The position numbers and the translations under genes were made by a program. The notes beneath the pieces were generated by a model, which made no database searches, was not told the DNA's origin, and saw nothing but the letters and a program-made list of their open reading frames with translations. Shown here one piece after another: positions 1 to 10,419 of a DNA stretch of 64,000 nucleotides (positions within the stretch are counted from its first letter, which is position 1; each line of letters begins with the position of its first letter). The stretch is from positions 248,001 to 312,000 of the forward strand of contig NHNW01000021.1 of the NCBI GenBank assembly GCA_002786025.1, given 5' to 3'. Source of the stretch: Zasmidium citrigriseum (Eukaryota > Ascomycota > Dothideomycetes > Mycosphaerellales > Mycosphaerellaceae).

Positions 1-576
1 GCCTCTTCCGCCTCGATTGTGCTGGGTGTGTGTACGAAGGTCTTGGATGTAGTAGTTCCGTCGTCTTTAATCTCCTCCACCGCAAAGTATGCATCAGTAG
101 GCACGCCCACCTCCTTCGGTTGGACATCGATGATGACCAGAAGTGGGTTCGGGGTGTATCGCTTGAACAGCTCGTTGATCTCAAGATCGCTCGCTCGCAG
201 CTTCGGGCCAGAGTGATACCAGCCGATCAGCTTCTCCCTCGCGTTGACCTTCTTGAACATGTCGTTCATCGACTCGACATAGTTGTGATCCAGGAACCAT
301 ACTGATGGATCCTTTTCGTCCTCTTCGAAAGGCACTGTTTGCATGTGATCAGCCGCGCTGTCCGGGGATCATTCATACCAAAATGTCCATACCTGCGAAG
401 CTGTTTGACACTCGTACGCTCTTGCCATCATTCTGACCCAGGAGTACACCGACGACACGTTTCCGCGTGCCCTTGGCGGATCGCCCGTAGTGGTCTGCTG
501 CTGAGAGGAGGACAAGAGGCGCGACGGAGACGGTGCGGTTGACGATGCTCAGCGTTTCCGCTGTAGTGGCCGGCAT
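1..576 (-). CDS. RPN8: 26S proteasome regulatory subunit RPN8, 3' end outside window
   Basis: This encodes the MPN-domain lid subunit of the 19S proteasome (PSMD7 family), which pairs with RPN11 in nucleus and cytosol. Exon 1 is 576..393 and starts [20 protein letters not shown]; a 58-nt GT-AG intron (392..335) follows, and exon 2 runs from 334 off the left edge. The joined frame reads through [19 protein letters not shown] and [19 protein letters not shown], which are typical RPN8 segments. The GWYHSGPKL stretch lacks the second histidine of the HxH zinc site of RPN11, as expected for the inactive MPN partner. About 171 residues are present and the C-terminal half is missing only because the window ends. 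It is divergently arranged with the HD-domain gene at 921. RPN11 and the eIF3 MPN subunits are the alternatives and fit less well. Confidence 0.95.
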
Positions 577-920
577 CTTGAAGAGTCGCAGAACGGGTTG
601 AGGAAGTTCGGCGAAGGTTGTAGTGTCGGGGCGATGGGATCGGAGAGGTGTCGTGTGCGGTTGATGTGATGGTTGAAGTTCGAGAGATCAGCCACGCCGC
701 CGCAGCTGCCTCAAGCTTGGACTCCGCCGTGGTCCCTGCCGCATTTCTATCTTCACCTCTTCAACCACAATCAAACATGGCCAAAGCATCCTGGCATTTC
801 AGGCAGCGGCCTCGAAGCGAACGCGATTTACAAAATGAGCACAACAATTTGAGCGGCGGATAAAAGGCCAGCCTCAACCTCCCTCGATCACTCCGCCTTC
901 ACTCCGACCTCACGAACAAC
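577..920. promoter_or_regulatory. Divergent promoter region, RPN8 / HD-domain gene
   Basis: This 344-bp spacer lies between two divergent start codons. A TATA-like GGATAAAAGG lies near 857-866, about 60 bp before the downstream ATG. I see no other gene here. Confidence 0.45.
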
Positions 921-1625
921 ATGGGCATAGAAGACAGCGCCATCAAGCTTGACAAGACGATCAATGCACCAGAGACTGAGCGGGAGGACTTCGAATCGTC
1001 AAGCTTGTACCTGAACGTGTGCAAATATGTCGAAGAATACATGTCTCGCTACGACATGTCCCATGACTACAACCACATCCGACGTGTCCTGGCCCTCTCG
1101 AAGCACATTCTAGCCGAGGAACTGAGGGATTACCCAGAGAAGAAGATCGACCAGCGGGCCGTTATCCTTGGGGCTCTTCTTCACGATGTAGGCGACAAGA
1201 AGTACGCAAAGCCCGGCGAGAACGCAGCAACCATGGTTTCTGACATCCTCGCCAAACATGGCTGCTCCCACCGACTCATAGCGAAGGTTGCCCTCATCGT
1301 GGAGAATGTCTCTTACACCAATGAGATCAAACGTCCACAACTTGTCAAAGCAATCATCGCTGCACACCCGGAGCTGGCCATAGTCCAAGATGCAGATCGT
1401 TTGGATGCTATTGGAGCAATTGGCATTGGGAGATGCTTTTCTTTTGGTGCCGCCAAAGCATCCGATCGTGGCATGCAAGGGAGCATTGACCACTTTACTG
1501 AGAAGTTGGAGAACTTGGAGTCGATGATGAAGACCGAGACCGGGAAGCGATTGGCAGGGGAGAGGACGCAGAGATTGAAAGACTTTCGGCAATGGTGGCA
1601 AGAAGAACTTGACATCTTCACATGA
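921..1625 (+). CDS. HD-domain metal-dependent phosphohydrolase
   Basis: This is a single-exon 234-aa protein of the HD superfamily, whose members hydrolyse phosphoester bonds using a divalent metal. The metal-ligand pattern is visible in order: H in SHDYNHIRRV (about residues 50-60), HD in GALLHDVGDKKY (about 90-100), and D in QDADRLDAIGAIGIGR (about 155-170). There is no signal peptide or membrane segment, so it is presumably cytosolic. The length and the D-R-L-D-A-I-G motif match the small YpgQ/YedJ-type hydrolases found in bacteria and fungi. The substrate cannot be read from sequence; nucleotides are a possibility only. The ATG at 921 follows a clean leader, with a stop at 1623-1625. The gene converges on the unknown gene at 1958. 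Confidence 0.9.
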   Translation: MGIEDSAIKLDKTINAPETEREDFESSSLYLNVCKYVEEYMSRYDMSHDYNHIRRVLALSKHILAEELRDYPEKKIDQRAVILGALLHDVGDKKYAKPGENAATMVSDILAKHGCSHRLIAKVALIVENVSYTNEIKRPQLVKAIIAAHPELAIVQDADRLDAIGAIGIGRCFSFGAAKASDRGMQGSIDHFTEKLENLESMMKTETGKRLAGERTQRLKDFRQWWQEELDIFT

Positions 1626-1957
1626 ATACCGGAGCCGCCACGCGGTCTTCTGGGATCGTGGCAATATGAAGCTACTCGTGAAGAAAAGGGATGCCCATGA
1701 GATCAATTGCAAAAGGTGCGGGATAGTGACCAAAGGCTGATTTAGTAAGAATTCTTTGGAGAGAGCAGACGCAATTGAGCAGCGCTGACTCTGGAACAGG
1801 TACCTTCTCAAATTTGCTCGTAGAAGATGGGCTACCTGAATTACATTTCGTGCACTACACAAAACTATGGCATACTGATTAAGACATCACACGTCATGTC
1901 AGGATTCAGTCGCGAGGGAACGACCAAGCTTTGAAGACCGTCTGCGTTGCAGACGCT
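1626..1957. other. Convergent intergenic spacer
   Basis: This 332-bp stretch lies between two convergent stop codons. Open frames here are continuations of antisense shadows. I see no gene; it probably holds the two 3' UTRs. Confidence 0.5.
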
Positions 1958-2660
1958 TCACTCACCACGATCATGTTTGACCTCCACCCACCACTTCGGA
2001 ACCAAGGCGCGACCATCGATGACAGCCGCCACGAACGGGGAATTTTGGACCGTCTGGGTGATGTCGCCAGGTGCTGTGACTTCACGCAACGCTGCCTGTG
2101 CTGTCTCCCTTGCCTGGCCCTCGTTTTCGAACGAGTCGAGAATGTCCGCCTCAGTCACAGGCACTGCGTTCCCATCTGGTCCAGTCGGACCCGTCATAGC
2201 GGCCTCCATGGCGATTTTCGACTTGATGACGTTCCAGACTGGACACGGCAATGCAGCAGCGAGATCTGGCTTGCGTTTCCGGATCAACTGGATGACCCGC
2301 CGCTTGGTGTCATCGCCGTTGATCGGGCTGGAGATACGTTCGAAGCCCATAGGATATCCAATCAGCGTGAGATCCTCCAATGCAGACTGGCCGAGGGGAC
2401 ATTCCGCTCCAAAGTTGTGTTTGGCCTGAGCGTAGGCGGCAGTGAGAGTCTTATAAGGACCCGAAACGGAGATGTCGTCTATTACAGAAGAAGAATGGTC
2501 AGTCAAGCGCGAAACGATAGCCTTCTGTGACATACGTACTCATGTGCGGCATCGATGTCTTCAGGTAATAGATGACTCCCGGTCCGTCTGGAGCTGACAA
2601 TCCAGCATCGTCGCTGCCGCCAACATTGAGCCGCATCGTCGTTCTGTTTCCACTGGCCAT
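1958..2660 (-). CDS. Unknown conserved-looking protein, two exons
   Basis: I do not recognise this 213-aa protein. Exon 1 is 2660..2540 (MASGNRTTMRLNVGGSDDAG...), a 61-nt GTACGT...AATAG intron (2539..2479) follows, and exon 2 is 2478..1958. The join gives HMNDISVSGPYKTLTAAYAQ in one frame, and the intron carries an in-frame stop, so splicing is needed. The protein is soluble and mixed alpha/beta, with no signal peptide, membrane segment or Cys/His cluster. The middle (LTLIGYPMGFERISSPING) and the basic stretch RRVIQLIRKRKPD are the most distinctive parts. Good codon bias, a clean intron and a TATA box about 90 bp upstream support a real gene. No function is proposed. Confidence 0.8.
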
Positions 2661-3194
2661 GACTGCGTTTCAATTCGGATCTTGATTGAGAGTTGTGACA
2701 ATGAGATGAAGATGATGGCCAGAACTTCTGCCATCTTCACGGAGGTTATATATTATCGTCATGGCAGGGGATGATCCTCGCAATGTCTCCCAGAGCAACA
2801 GGCACCTGGGCAGCATCCATCTCCTTGGAGACGCGTAGCGCGTCGACGCGACGAGTCAATTTCGAAGTTAATGGGGAGTCTTGGTGATCGAAAGTTTAAG
2901 GGCTTCCACGCGGATCGTGAGGAACTTCAGACCATCGATAAGAACTAGGTCACTCCCGAGTAGACTTGAAGTATTCAAAAGACGTCGTTGGTCTTGAAGG
3001 AATACATTGGCATGTGAAAGACGCTAGCCATCCAATGAAATCCTAACTAATTCCAATCAATATTTGCTTAATCTATGAAACCTCGGCAGATCTCTCGCTG
3101 TCCGATCATCATCCTTGGTCGCATGCTCCGTCCGGCCGTCAACCCTCTTTCATCCTTATACCAGTCAGACTGCACGCCGGCGGCGAGGCGCATC
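2661..3194. promoter_or_regulatory. Divergent promoter region, unknown gene / PEX16
   Basis: This roughly 530-bp spacer separates two divergent genes. It contains in-frame upstream ATGs for PEX16 at 3075 and 3123, which could extend that protein by up to 40 residues. I see no separate gene. Confidence 0.4.
2746..2757 (-). promoter_or_regulatory. TATA-box candidate for the unknown gene
   Basis: The minus strand reads GATAATATATAA about 90 bp upstream of the ATG at 2660, a normal TATA spacing for a fungal gene. Confidence 0.5.
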
Positions 3195-4403
3195 ATGGAG
3201 CACATCAAGCAGGCGGCAGAGCAGACCAAGGTGGTGGTCAAGCTGCCCACCAAATGGATCAACATGTACGGCGACTTCATCACAAAGAATGCCGGCGCGG
3301 TCGGCCAGGTCGAGGGCGCATTGCGCTCGTTGACGTATCTCGTGCCTGGTATGATATCCAGTATTCCATCCATAGTATACCGAGGAGCTGACGATGAGAC
3401 AGGCGGCTTGAAGATGTCTGACATCTCGACCGAGTCCCTCAACTCCGGCGTGCAGCTTATCGCATTATACCACGATTCCCTTCTTTCCAAAGCGCTGGCG
3501 CAACAATTTCGGACTCCACGGCATCAAACTCCTCATAATCGATATACGCGCTTCTACTGCCAGAAAAGCCCTACATACCGGCGAACGGCGACAACATTGC
3601 AGATTGTGCAGTACACCGAACTCTTGGTAGAGATGATGGCAAAGAAGAAAGGAGAGAAGACGAGGTGGCGGCTGGTGGTGTTTTTGGAAGCGATAAAGGC
3701 GGTCTGTCGGTTGATATTGATGCGCTTGACGAATTCACGGCCATTGTTGACGCCGCCTTTGCCGGAGCGAGAGGTTGTGGAGGAGAAGGAGGTCCAGGAG
3801 GACGAAGCGCTGGCCAGCCCGCCGTCTGAGAGATCAGAGGCCGGCAGCGAGCAATGGACCATGCCTAGGACTTCGTTGACCCTTCCACCTCTGCCGAATT
3901 CGGACGATATATCCTCTTACCTTCTATCGAAGGTGCTTACGGCCGACGATATCAAGCCGCCCAAGGCACTCCTGCACCGAACTTCTGGATTTGGCGAGAT
4001 AGCAGAGGTCATGTTCATCCTGCGACCGGTAATTTACGCCGTGGCAATGGCGTATTGGAGTCAACGTGAAGACGGCAAGGGTAAGACAGACTGGAGGCCT
4101 TGGCTGCTCGGCGTGAGCATCGAATATGGCGCACGACAACTCGCAAAACACGATCTGGAACGACGACGGCCAGGAGGCGCACGCGGCTTGACACAACTGG
4201 AACGCGAGGAGATGAAGAAGCGCAGCTGGTCACTCGCATGGTGGACTCTGCGGGGCGCCTTCTACGAAAACATCACTCGAGGAATGGTCCACGGCTTTGC
4301 TTCGAAGCTGAAGAACAAGCCGATCCTGGATATGATTGGCAACTTTGTGGAGGATTACGAATACCTGTGGGGCGAGTTCTACTTCCCGACGGCGACCCTC
4401 TAA
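3195..4403 (+). CDS. PEX16: Peroxin-16, peroxisomal membrane biogenesis protein
   Basis: Pex16 acts at the ER and peroxisome membrane in peroxisome membrane assembly. The N-terminal block KWINMYGDFITKNAGAVGQV, the RSLTYLVPG segment, the LRPVIYAVAMAYW membrane segment and the C-terminal EYLWGEFYFPTATL are characteristic. A 54-nt GT-AG intron (3349..3402) is predicted because removing it restores LTYLVPGGLKMSDISTESL, the expected spacing; it is stop-free and a multiple of three, so retention would insert 18 residues. The start at 3195 (MEHIKQAAEQ) is preferred because the 40 residues upstream (ATG at 3075) do not look like Pex16. Spliced length is 384 aa. An acidic, proline-rich insertion sits mid-protein (PPLPEREVVEEKEVQEDEAL). 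The gene is followed by the MULE insertion. Confidence 0.92.
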   Translation: MEHIKQAAEQTKVVVKLPTKWINMYGDFITKNAGAVGQVEGALRSLTYLVPGMISSIPSIVYRGADDETGGLKMSDISTESLNSGVQLIALYHDSLLSKALAQQFRTPRHQTPHNRYTRFYCQKSPTYRRTATTLQIVQYTELLVEMMAKKKGEKTRWRLVVFLEAIKAVCRLILMRLTNSRPLLTPPLPEREVVEEKEVQEDEALASPPSERSEAGSEQWTMPRTSLTLPPLPNSDDISSYLLSKVLTADDIKPPKALLHRTSGFGEIAEVMFILRPVIYAVAMAYWSQREDGKGKTDWRPWLLGVSIEYGARQLAKHDLERRRPGGARGLTQLEREEMKKRSWSLAWWTLRGAFYENITRGMVHGFASKLKNKPILDMIGNFVEDYEYLWGEFYFPTATL

Positions 4404-4848
4404 TGCCCTTTCATTTGTGTACTTTGATGTCTTTTAGCGAGCGATACCCGGAGTCAGGCAATCAGGCGGCGACCTTGGGATGGGCGGGCGGTGAATCTGT
4501 AGGAACATACGGACGAAGAATCGATTTCAAGTTGATTAATGCAGAAATTCAGTTGTCTGAGGAACGTGACCAGTGACTGTCCTGAGTTTGAGTGGAGACA
4601 TGACCGTTCATGAGAAGGCTGTGGGTGGAGTCAGCTGGGCTCTTGACCGGAAGGTGCGATGGGTAGTCAAGAAGGAACCGGCTTTGTTTGCGTGAACAGA
4701 TGAGCCATCTTTCATTGTCTGAATCGATCTCTATCTGCCATCTGAAGGCACGCCATCATCGTCCGGCTGACTCACCGCGTTTGCCTCCTGCTCTAATCAG
4801 TTGACCTTCGGCTCTAAAGTAAGAGCGGTCTGTGCCCCGCGGCTGCGC
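4404..4848. other. Intergenic DNA between PEX16 and the MULE
   Basis: This 445-bp stretch has ordinary base composition and no convincing gene. It holds the PEX16 3' UTR and probably what used to be the distal ATG8 promoter before the MULE inserted at 4857/4858. Confidence 0.45.
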
Positions 4849-4857
4849 GAGCTCATC
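4849..4857. repeat. 9-bp target-site duplication, left copy
   Basis: GAGCTCATC immediately precedes the left end of the element; the identical 9-mer follows the right end at 8202-8210. A 9-bp duplication is typical of Mutator-like elements. Confidence 0.9.
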
Positions 4858-5035
4858 GGCTGTCCTTATAATGAGGCACAACACGGGCCACCTATCCACA
4901 TCGGCGATACAGCTTCCGACGCCGAGGCATCGCGTTTTGGTGGGCCGCCCACCAAAATCGGATACACCTTCGTCGTATACTACATTCTCGCTATAGATAC
5001 CTTACCGTCGCTCGGGTATATAAGAATAAAGCTAT
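4858..5035 (+). repeat. MULE left terminal inverted repeat
   Basis: The first 36 bp are identical to the reverse complement of the right end. A second strongly conserved block surrounds GCATCGCGTTTTGGTGGGCC, and a third surrounds TACCTTACCGTCGCTCG. Indels separate the blocks. Unlike the interior, this repeat retains many CpA and TpG dinucleotides. Confidence 0.88.
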
Positions 5036-5699
5036 AGATTTACTTATAGATAACTAGTATATTAATATATAAGGAGTTAGTAATATTATTGTCCTTCGTC
5101 CACCTTACTATCGCTCTTAACTCGCTATCGCTTCCGCCTACCGCCGCTAGTTACTATCTAAGGGGGTAGTACTTATAATAGTATAGTAGATAGATCTAGT
5201 TTAATACCTTACTTAGCGTAGTAGCTACTAGTAATATAGCCGTTATTAAAGGGGGTGTTAGTAAGCTTAACCTTTATCTTCTAAGGCACTATACGCTTAG
5301 GGTAGGTCCTTCTAACTTCTTTAAGAAGCTTACTAACGGCTACCGTTATAATAGGGGTAATAGAGTCTTAAATACGTTATAGCTACCCCTTAATTACCTT
5401 ATCCTTAACCTATAGCTTAACATTAGCTAGGTTAGGGTCCTCTTTAAGTAAATAATATCGCTCTCGGAGGTTATAGACCTACTACTTTATTATCGTAGTA
5501 CGTTTATAAAGGCTAGCTAGCTACTCGTTACCTTTACCTTTATAGACGTCGACTATAACCCTCTTAATACTAAAGTATAGGTCGAAGCCGTTATTATACT
5601 ATAGAGCCGTCTATTTGTCGAAGTCTTCGGCGGTAAGGTAATCGTATATAAGGTACTTAGCCTAGAGGTATCGGTATATAACTAGGTACTAGCGATAGA

Positions 5700-7680
5700 A
5701 GATATAATTATACTCGTTATCGGCTAGCTCGTCGCTTTCCTTTAGGTTACCGTTAAAGGCGTCTATCTAGCTAAAACTAAGCTGCTCGGCGACGAGTAAT
5801 TATACTAGCTAAGGTAGTCGCTCTATCTATAGATTATCGACGGTAAGGGGGTAGATCTTAGTAGTTATATCGTACTCTACTTAGCCGGCTCTACGATCTA
5901 CGCCGGCTACGGTATTATAGACGTACTAGTAGATTCCTTTAAGTAAGTAGTAGGTTATCTGCCGCTTAATATTAGGCCTACGCTTAAGTAGTAGGTAGAA
6001 GTTCTTAAGGTTACTCGTTATACGAATCTAAAGGGCGATATAGATATAAGTCTTCGGATAGTAGGCCTATATAGCTATTAACGAGCGTATAACGACGTCG
6101 ATATAGCGGCGCTTCTAATCTATAACCTTAGCCGGCACCCCTTTTACCTACTCTAGTAGATCTAGCGCCTTATTAAGTAATTACTCGTAACCGGTCTTCG
6201 TATATCGATATTTAAGGGTAGTAAGGAGGTAAGGTAGTACTCTAACGAACTTCCGGCCCTTAAACTACTCTATAATAGCCTGCTTATAGTACTACTAGTA
6301 AAGGAAGTAAGTAACTTCTATCTCGCCTATAATTAAGCCTAGAAACGCCGTCTTAATACCGAGTTACTCGCCGCCTAAGTCGTTAGTTACAATATACCGG
6401 TATTACTAGCTAGACTACTCCTTTAACGTCTTTAGAGCTAAGCTAATAGTCTTACCGTCCTCTCTATAAGATAACTAATAGCTATAAAGGCGATAGGTAC
6501 TAGTCCGGTTACGTACTATTACGCTAAAGAGCTTCTACTCGAGCCGGTTTATCTTATAAGTCGAATCTATAATAGTAATCTAACTATAGCGCTTAAGTAA
6601 CTTTAGACCGCTCTTAGACGTAAATACTAGTACTTTACTAGGATTTCTATCGGTCTTAGATCGCTCGATATCGATATATTTAGTACGATAGGTATCTAAA
6701 GGAAGATTATTAGTATAATTTAAAGTAAATAAAGTAGCTAAGACAAGCCGCGCTAAACCGAATCCGGTAAGGTAAGCTAACGGTACGAGCTATACGAAGT
6801 GTACTAAGCCGCTTTAGGCAACTTAGTAATATTAAGTTACGGGTAACTTACTTCCTTCGAGCTAGTCTATTACTTCTAACAACTGTAATAATATACTCTT
6901 ATTACCTCCTCGAAAGCGTAGATTAGGGTTTATACGCCTCTAGCCTCTAGAAGCGTTATATACGCTCTAGATATCGAATTTGTAGCTACTAGCGGCGAGT
7001 AATCGAGCTATACCCCCTTCGACGAGATCGCCTACGATAATCGCCCGTATAGCGGTAGTTCCGTATCTACTTATTACCTCTACGCTAGCTAGTCTTATAA
7101 CGAAGGTAGGCGTTTTACGCCTATCTATAGTTTCGAGATTGTAATTATAAGTACTATCGTATAAGATTAGGTATTTAAGTAGCCTAACCTAGTATTATTA
7201 CTTAATATAGTCCTTTAGCGGCTAGGTACCCTCTATACCCTCCTTAGCTTCCTTATATACCCCCTAGATCTTTAGAAACACCTTATACTATAACGACTTC
7301 GTTACCTTCTTACTACGCTACTTAGAGGTATCGTCTATCGTCTTCTTCGACTTATATACCTTCCGACGGCTATAGCGATACTTAAAGACGAAGTCTCGCG
7401 TATACTTAGATAGCCTATATAGACGAGTACCGTCTATATACTATACGTTATCGATAAACGGCTAGTATATCGACTTCTCGCTAGGTGTTATCTTAAAACT
7501 TCTACCGCCGCTACTAGTACCTTCTTCGATACTAAACAATCGCTTCCGCTAGTCCTTAAGCGCCGGTAGTAGCTTAAGAATCGATATACGGCCGCCGTTA
7601 AAGTAGAGCCCGCTCTATAAGTTTTTAAACTTATTAAAGCCGTTATCTATCCGCCGAACGATATCCTTATTACTACTATT
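5700..7680 (-). pseudogene. Decayed MULE transposase
   Basis: The minus strand shows a long, mostly continuous frame interrupted chiefly by amber and ochre codons consistent with RIP of CAG/CAA. An N-terminal part near 7330-7400 (FKYRYSRRKVYKSKKTIDD) resembles the basic, Cys-containing DNA-binding region of FAR1/MULE proteins. The catalytic core follows: IIDSTYKINRLE near 6550-6585 (the DxTYKTN motif with the first catalytic Asp), YIVTNDLGGE near 6365-6395 (second Asp), and YYKQAIIE near 6265-6300 (the usual C/H..H..E region). These motifs define the MULE transposase domain. Exact ends cannot be set because of the decay. There is no reason to expect a functional product. Confidence 0.82.
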
Positions 7681-8023
7681 ATCGCTCTCTTAACGAGTTA
7701 CCTTAATTACTAGTATAGGTACTACCTCTACGGGCGTAGGCGCCTTAGATACTACCTCTTTATAGCCGCCGGCCGCGAGTAAATTGTCGTTATCTAAGCC
7801 GCCGTTATTACTAATCTAGTTATCGATATTATTATCTAGTACCTTAATAACCTCCTAATTCGACGGTAGCTCGTTAATAGCCGCTTAAAGGGCGTCGATT
7901 TAAGCGGCGGTAAGGATCTAATCGGTAGTATCTATAGCGGCGGTAAGGGCGGTAAGGGCGGTAAGGAAGAGTAGCGACAATAACACCTTTAAAAAGAGTA
8001 GTATAGGCGTCTATATATAAATC

Positions 8024-8201
8024 TATAGCTTTATAGGCGAGCGACGGTAAGGTATAGAAGGTGGTATGCTAATGGCGACAACAGTGCATCGGATTTTGGT
8101 GTGCGGCCCACCAAAACGCGATGCGCCGGCGTCGCCGGCCGCATATGCCGATATACGATATACGAAGGTGGCCCGTGTTGTGCCTCATTATAAGGACAGC
8201 C
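8024..8201 (-). repeat. MULE right terminal inverted repeat
   Basis: Its reverse complement matches the left repeat in three blocks, with the outer 36 bp identical. CpA and TpG are retained here too. The duplicated target GAGCTCATC follows at 8202-8210. Confidence 0.88.
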
Positions 8202-8210
8202 GAGCTCATC
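8202..8210. repeat. 9-bp target-site duplication, right copy
   Basis: GAGCTCATC directly follows the right inverted repeat and matches 4849-4857 exactly. Confidence 0.9.
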
Positions 8211-8316
8211 CATCAGCGCTGCTGCTGCCTTCACCTTCTCTCCTGCATCCACCTACCACCACGACCAACACCACCTCCGTATTCCACTCCAAGCAACACA
8301 CACAACCACAGCCAAC

Positions 8317-8829
<513 letters not shown>

Positions 8830-9945
8830 ACTGCCATCCGAGTTCCCACTTCCCACTTCCCTACACTCTACGACACGACCCACGAACGATGTCCGACATG
8901 CCCACGATAAGAAACGTCTCTTTGGAACTTGGGCGTTTGGGATGAGATGCGTGTGCTTTGGCGGACAAACCTGGAACTATGAGAACATCACGAGAGAATG
9001 ACAAATTGCAGAGGATGATATGGCCACGTGCAGCAAGGAAGCCTTTCCACCCAGCCATCCGAACAAACACCGCCGTTGACGGCGATGTGGCGACGGAGGA
9101 TGCTGGCTGTACCTGATATTTCAATAACCAGGTCTATCTAGCTGCCAAACAGAGTTCTCTGCACACAAGCATCTCGCATACTCTCACTCAGGCTGCGGTG
9201 ATGCTGTACTATGACGTGCATGTCAGGGCCGCGCTGTCATGTGATGACTGCTCGTGCCTGTCTCATCATCCCTTGACCGCCAGCGATGGACGCACGAGAC
9301 GAGTGCAACGTGAGAGTCCATCTTCTTCAGTCCGGCATGAGATCTGCTTTCACTATGCTGCCAGCCTCCTGCCTACCTTCGTATCTAGCCGCTGACCGCT
9401 TGCTCCACCTCCAGCGTGGGGCAAGAGCTAACGTAATCGATACCAGCCCTGACCAACGTCCCTTCACCCCGAGCCCAATCTCTCTTTCACACCCATTTTG
9501 CTTTCAACATTCCAAGGAAACATGCTCTCAAGATCCACAAATTGACAACCAGCCGCAAGATGGCGGCTTCGTCCAAATGGACCGCCCTAATCAATGTTCC
9601 TTGACTCTTCAGGATGTCTCAAGGAACAGCCTTCTTCCCTTCGATCATGTCAACTTGATCAATACAGTCACTCGTGGATACCGCGATCCCCAAGTTGTCC
9701 TCAAATGTATAGACAGCTGAACTAAGTCCTAGTTGCATCAAAAACTTTGATTTCGTCGGGAAAAGAACTGGGACCAGTATGTATGAGCGATTTTCCACGC
9801 ATGCAATGCGTGGCTGCCTGGTGTCTACATGTACAACTCGGGGACTCTCAGTTCGATGCACTTAAGACCGTGGAAACCCTCTCGGTTGTGCATTTCAACT
9901 GCTCACTTGACGACCCTCTGGCACTTCCTCTTTTCTAATCTTACC
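8830..9945. other. Intergenic DNA, ATG8 to the WW-domain gene
   Basis: This 1.1-kb stretch has several short overlapping frames on both strands, none with domain content, consistent splice sites or clear codon bias. It is likely to hold the ATG8 3' UTR and the promoter and 5' UTR of the WW-domain gene. An upstream coding exon of that gene cannot be excluded. Confidence 0.4.
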
Positions 9946-10419
9946 ATGATGATGGACAATAACAATAGTACGGAAGCCAGCGTGACTGGCATCGCTCGGG
10001 ACGAGGACGATATTCAGTCCGACGCGATCGGGACGCAACAAGACCCCGAAAATGGCACTCAGACCGGCCGTGCTGGGGGAGAGCAAGGACTGCCGCCTGG
10101 TTGGCAAGAGTTGGTGGGTTCCAACGGCAGGGTGTACTATGCCGACCACACGACAAGGACCACTTCATTCCAACGACCAGAAGCTTCGTCTCAGCGACCA
10201 GAAGCAGACCTACCCGTGGGATGGGAATCGCGGCGCAATGAGGATGGCGTCGTATATTACATCGATCACAGCACTCGAACCACTACCTTTGAACAACCCG
10301 AACCTCCAGCAGGCGAGCTACCACTCGGATGGGAGATGTTGCGCAATGAGCAAGGCGTTACGTACTTGGCGGATCACAACACTCGAACTACGACATTCCG
10401 AGATCCAAGATCGATTTAG
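9946..10419 (+). CDS. Protein with three tandem WW domains
   Basis: This predicted 157-aa protein is almost entirely WW domains, which bind proline-rich ligands such as PPxY. The repeats are at about residues 49-78 ([20 protein letters not shown]), 89-118 ([20 protein letters not shown]) and 125-154 ([20 protein letters not shown]). The first Trp, the aromatic pair and the final Pro are present, but the second signature Trp is Phe in all three (TTSF, TTTF, TTTF). The domains resemble those of Rsp5/Nedd4 ligases, yet no C2 or HECT domain follows: a stop occurs three residues after the third WW. The first Met of the MMMDNNN run at 9946 is taken as start; a frame open farther upstream has no WW similarity. 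It may be an adaptor, or a derived fragment of a ligase gene. The function is unknown. Confidence 0.8.
   Translation: MMMDNNNSTEASVTGIARDEDDIQSDAIGTQQDPENGTQTGRAGGEQGLPPGWQELVGSNGRVYYADHTTRTTSFQRPEASSQRPEADLPVGWESRRNEDGVVYYIDHSTRTTTFEQPEPPAGELPLGWEMLRNEQGVTYLADHNTRTTTFRDPRSI

Larger units (their letters stand above)
4858..8201 (-). mobile_element. RIP-mutated Mutator-like element (MULE), 3344 bp
   Basis: The boundaries are exact: an inverted repeat beginning GGCTGTCCTTATAATGAGGC at 4858 returns at 8201 on the other strand, flanked by a perfect 9-bp duplication (GAGCTCATC). The inverted repeats are about 180 bp, long as in MULEs. The interior (about 5040-8030) is almost devoid of CpA and TpG, rich in TpA and retains CpG, the hallmark of RIP. 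Read on the minus strand it keeps a MULE transposase frame broken mainly by TAG/TAA at former CAG/CAA codons. The element is dead. It sits 115 bp upstream of the ATG8 start codon (8317). A retrotransposon is excluded by inverted rather than direct terminal repeats; a hAT is less likely because the duplication is 9 bp. Confidence 0.92.

Noticed and set aside
4801..5037. Small plus-strand frame and its minus-strand partner at 8031-8252 sharing the segment [12 protein letters not shown]
   Set aside because: The shared segment lies in the terminal inverted repeats of the MULE; the similarity is DNA repeat structure and not two related genes.
4858..8201. LTR retrotransposon
   Set aside because: Terminal repeats are inverted, the target duplication is 9 bp, and the internal motifs are MULE transposase.
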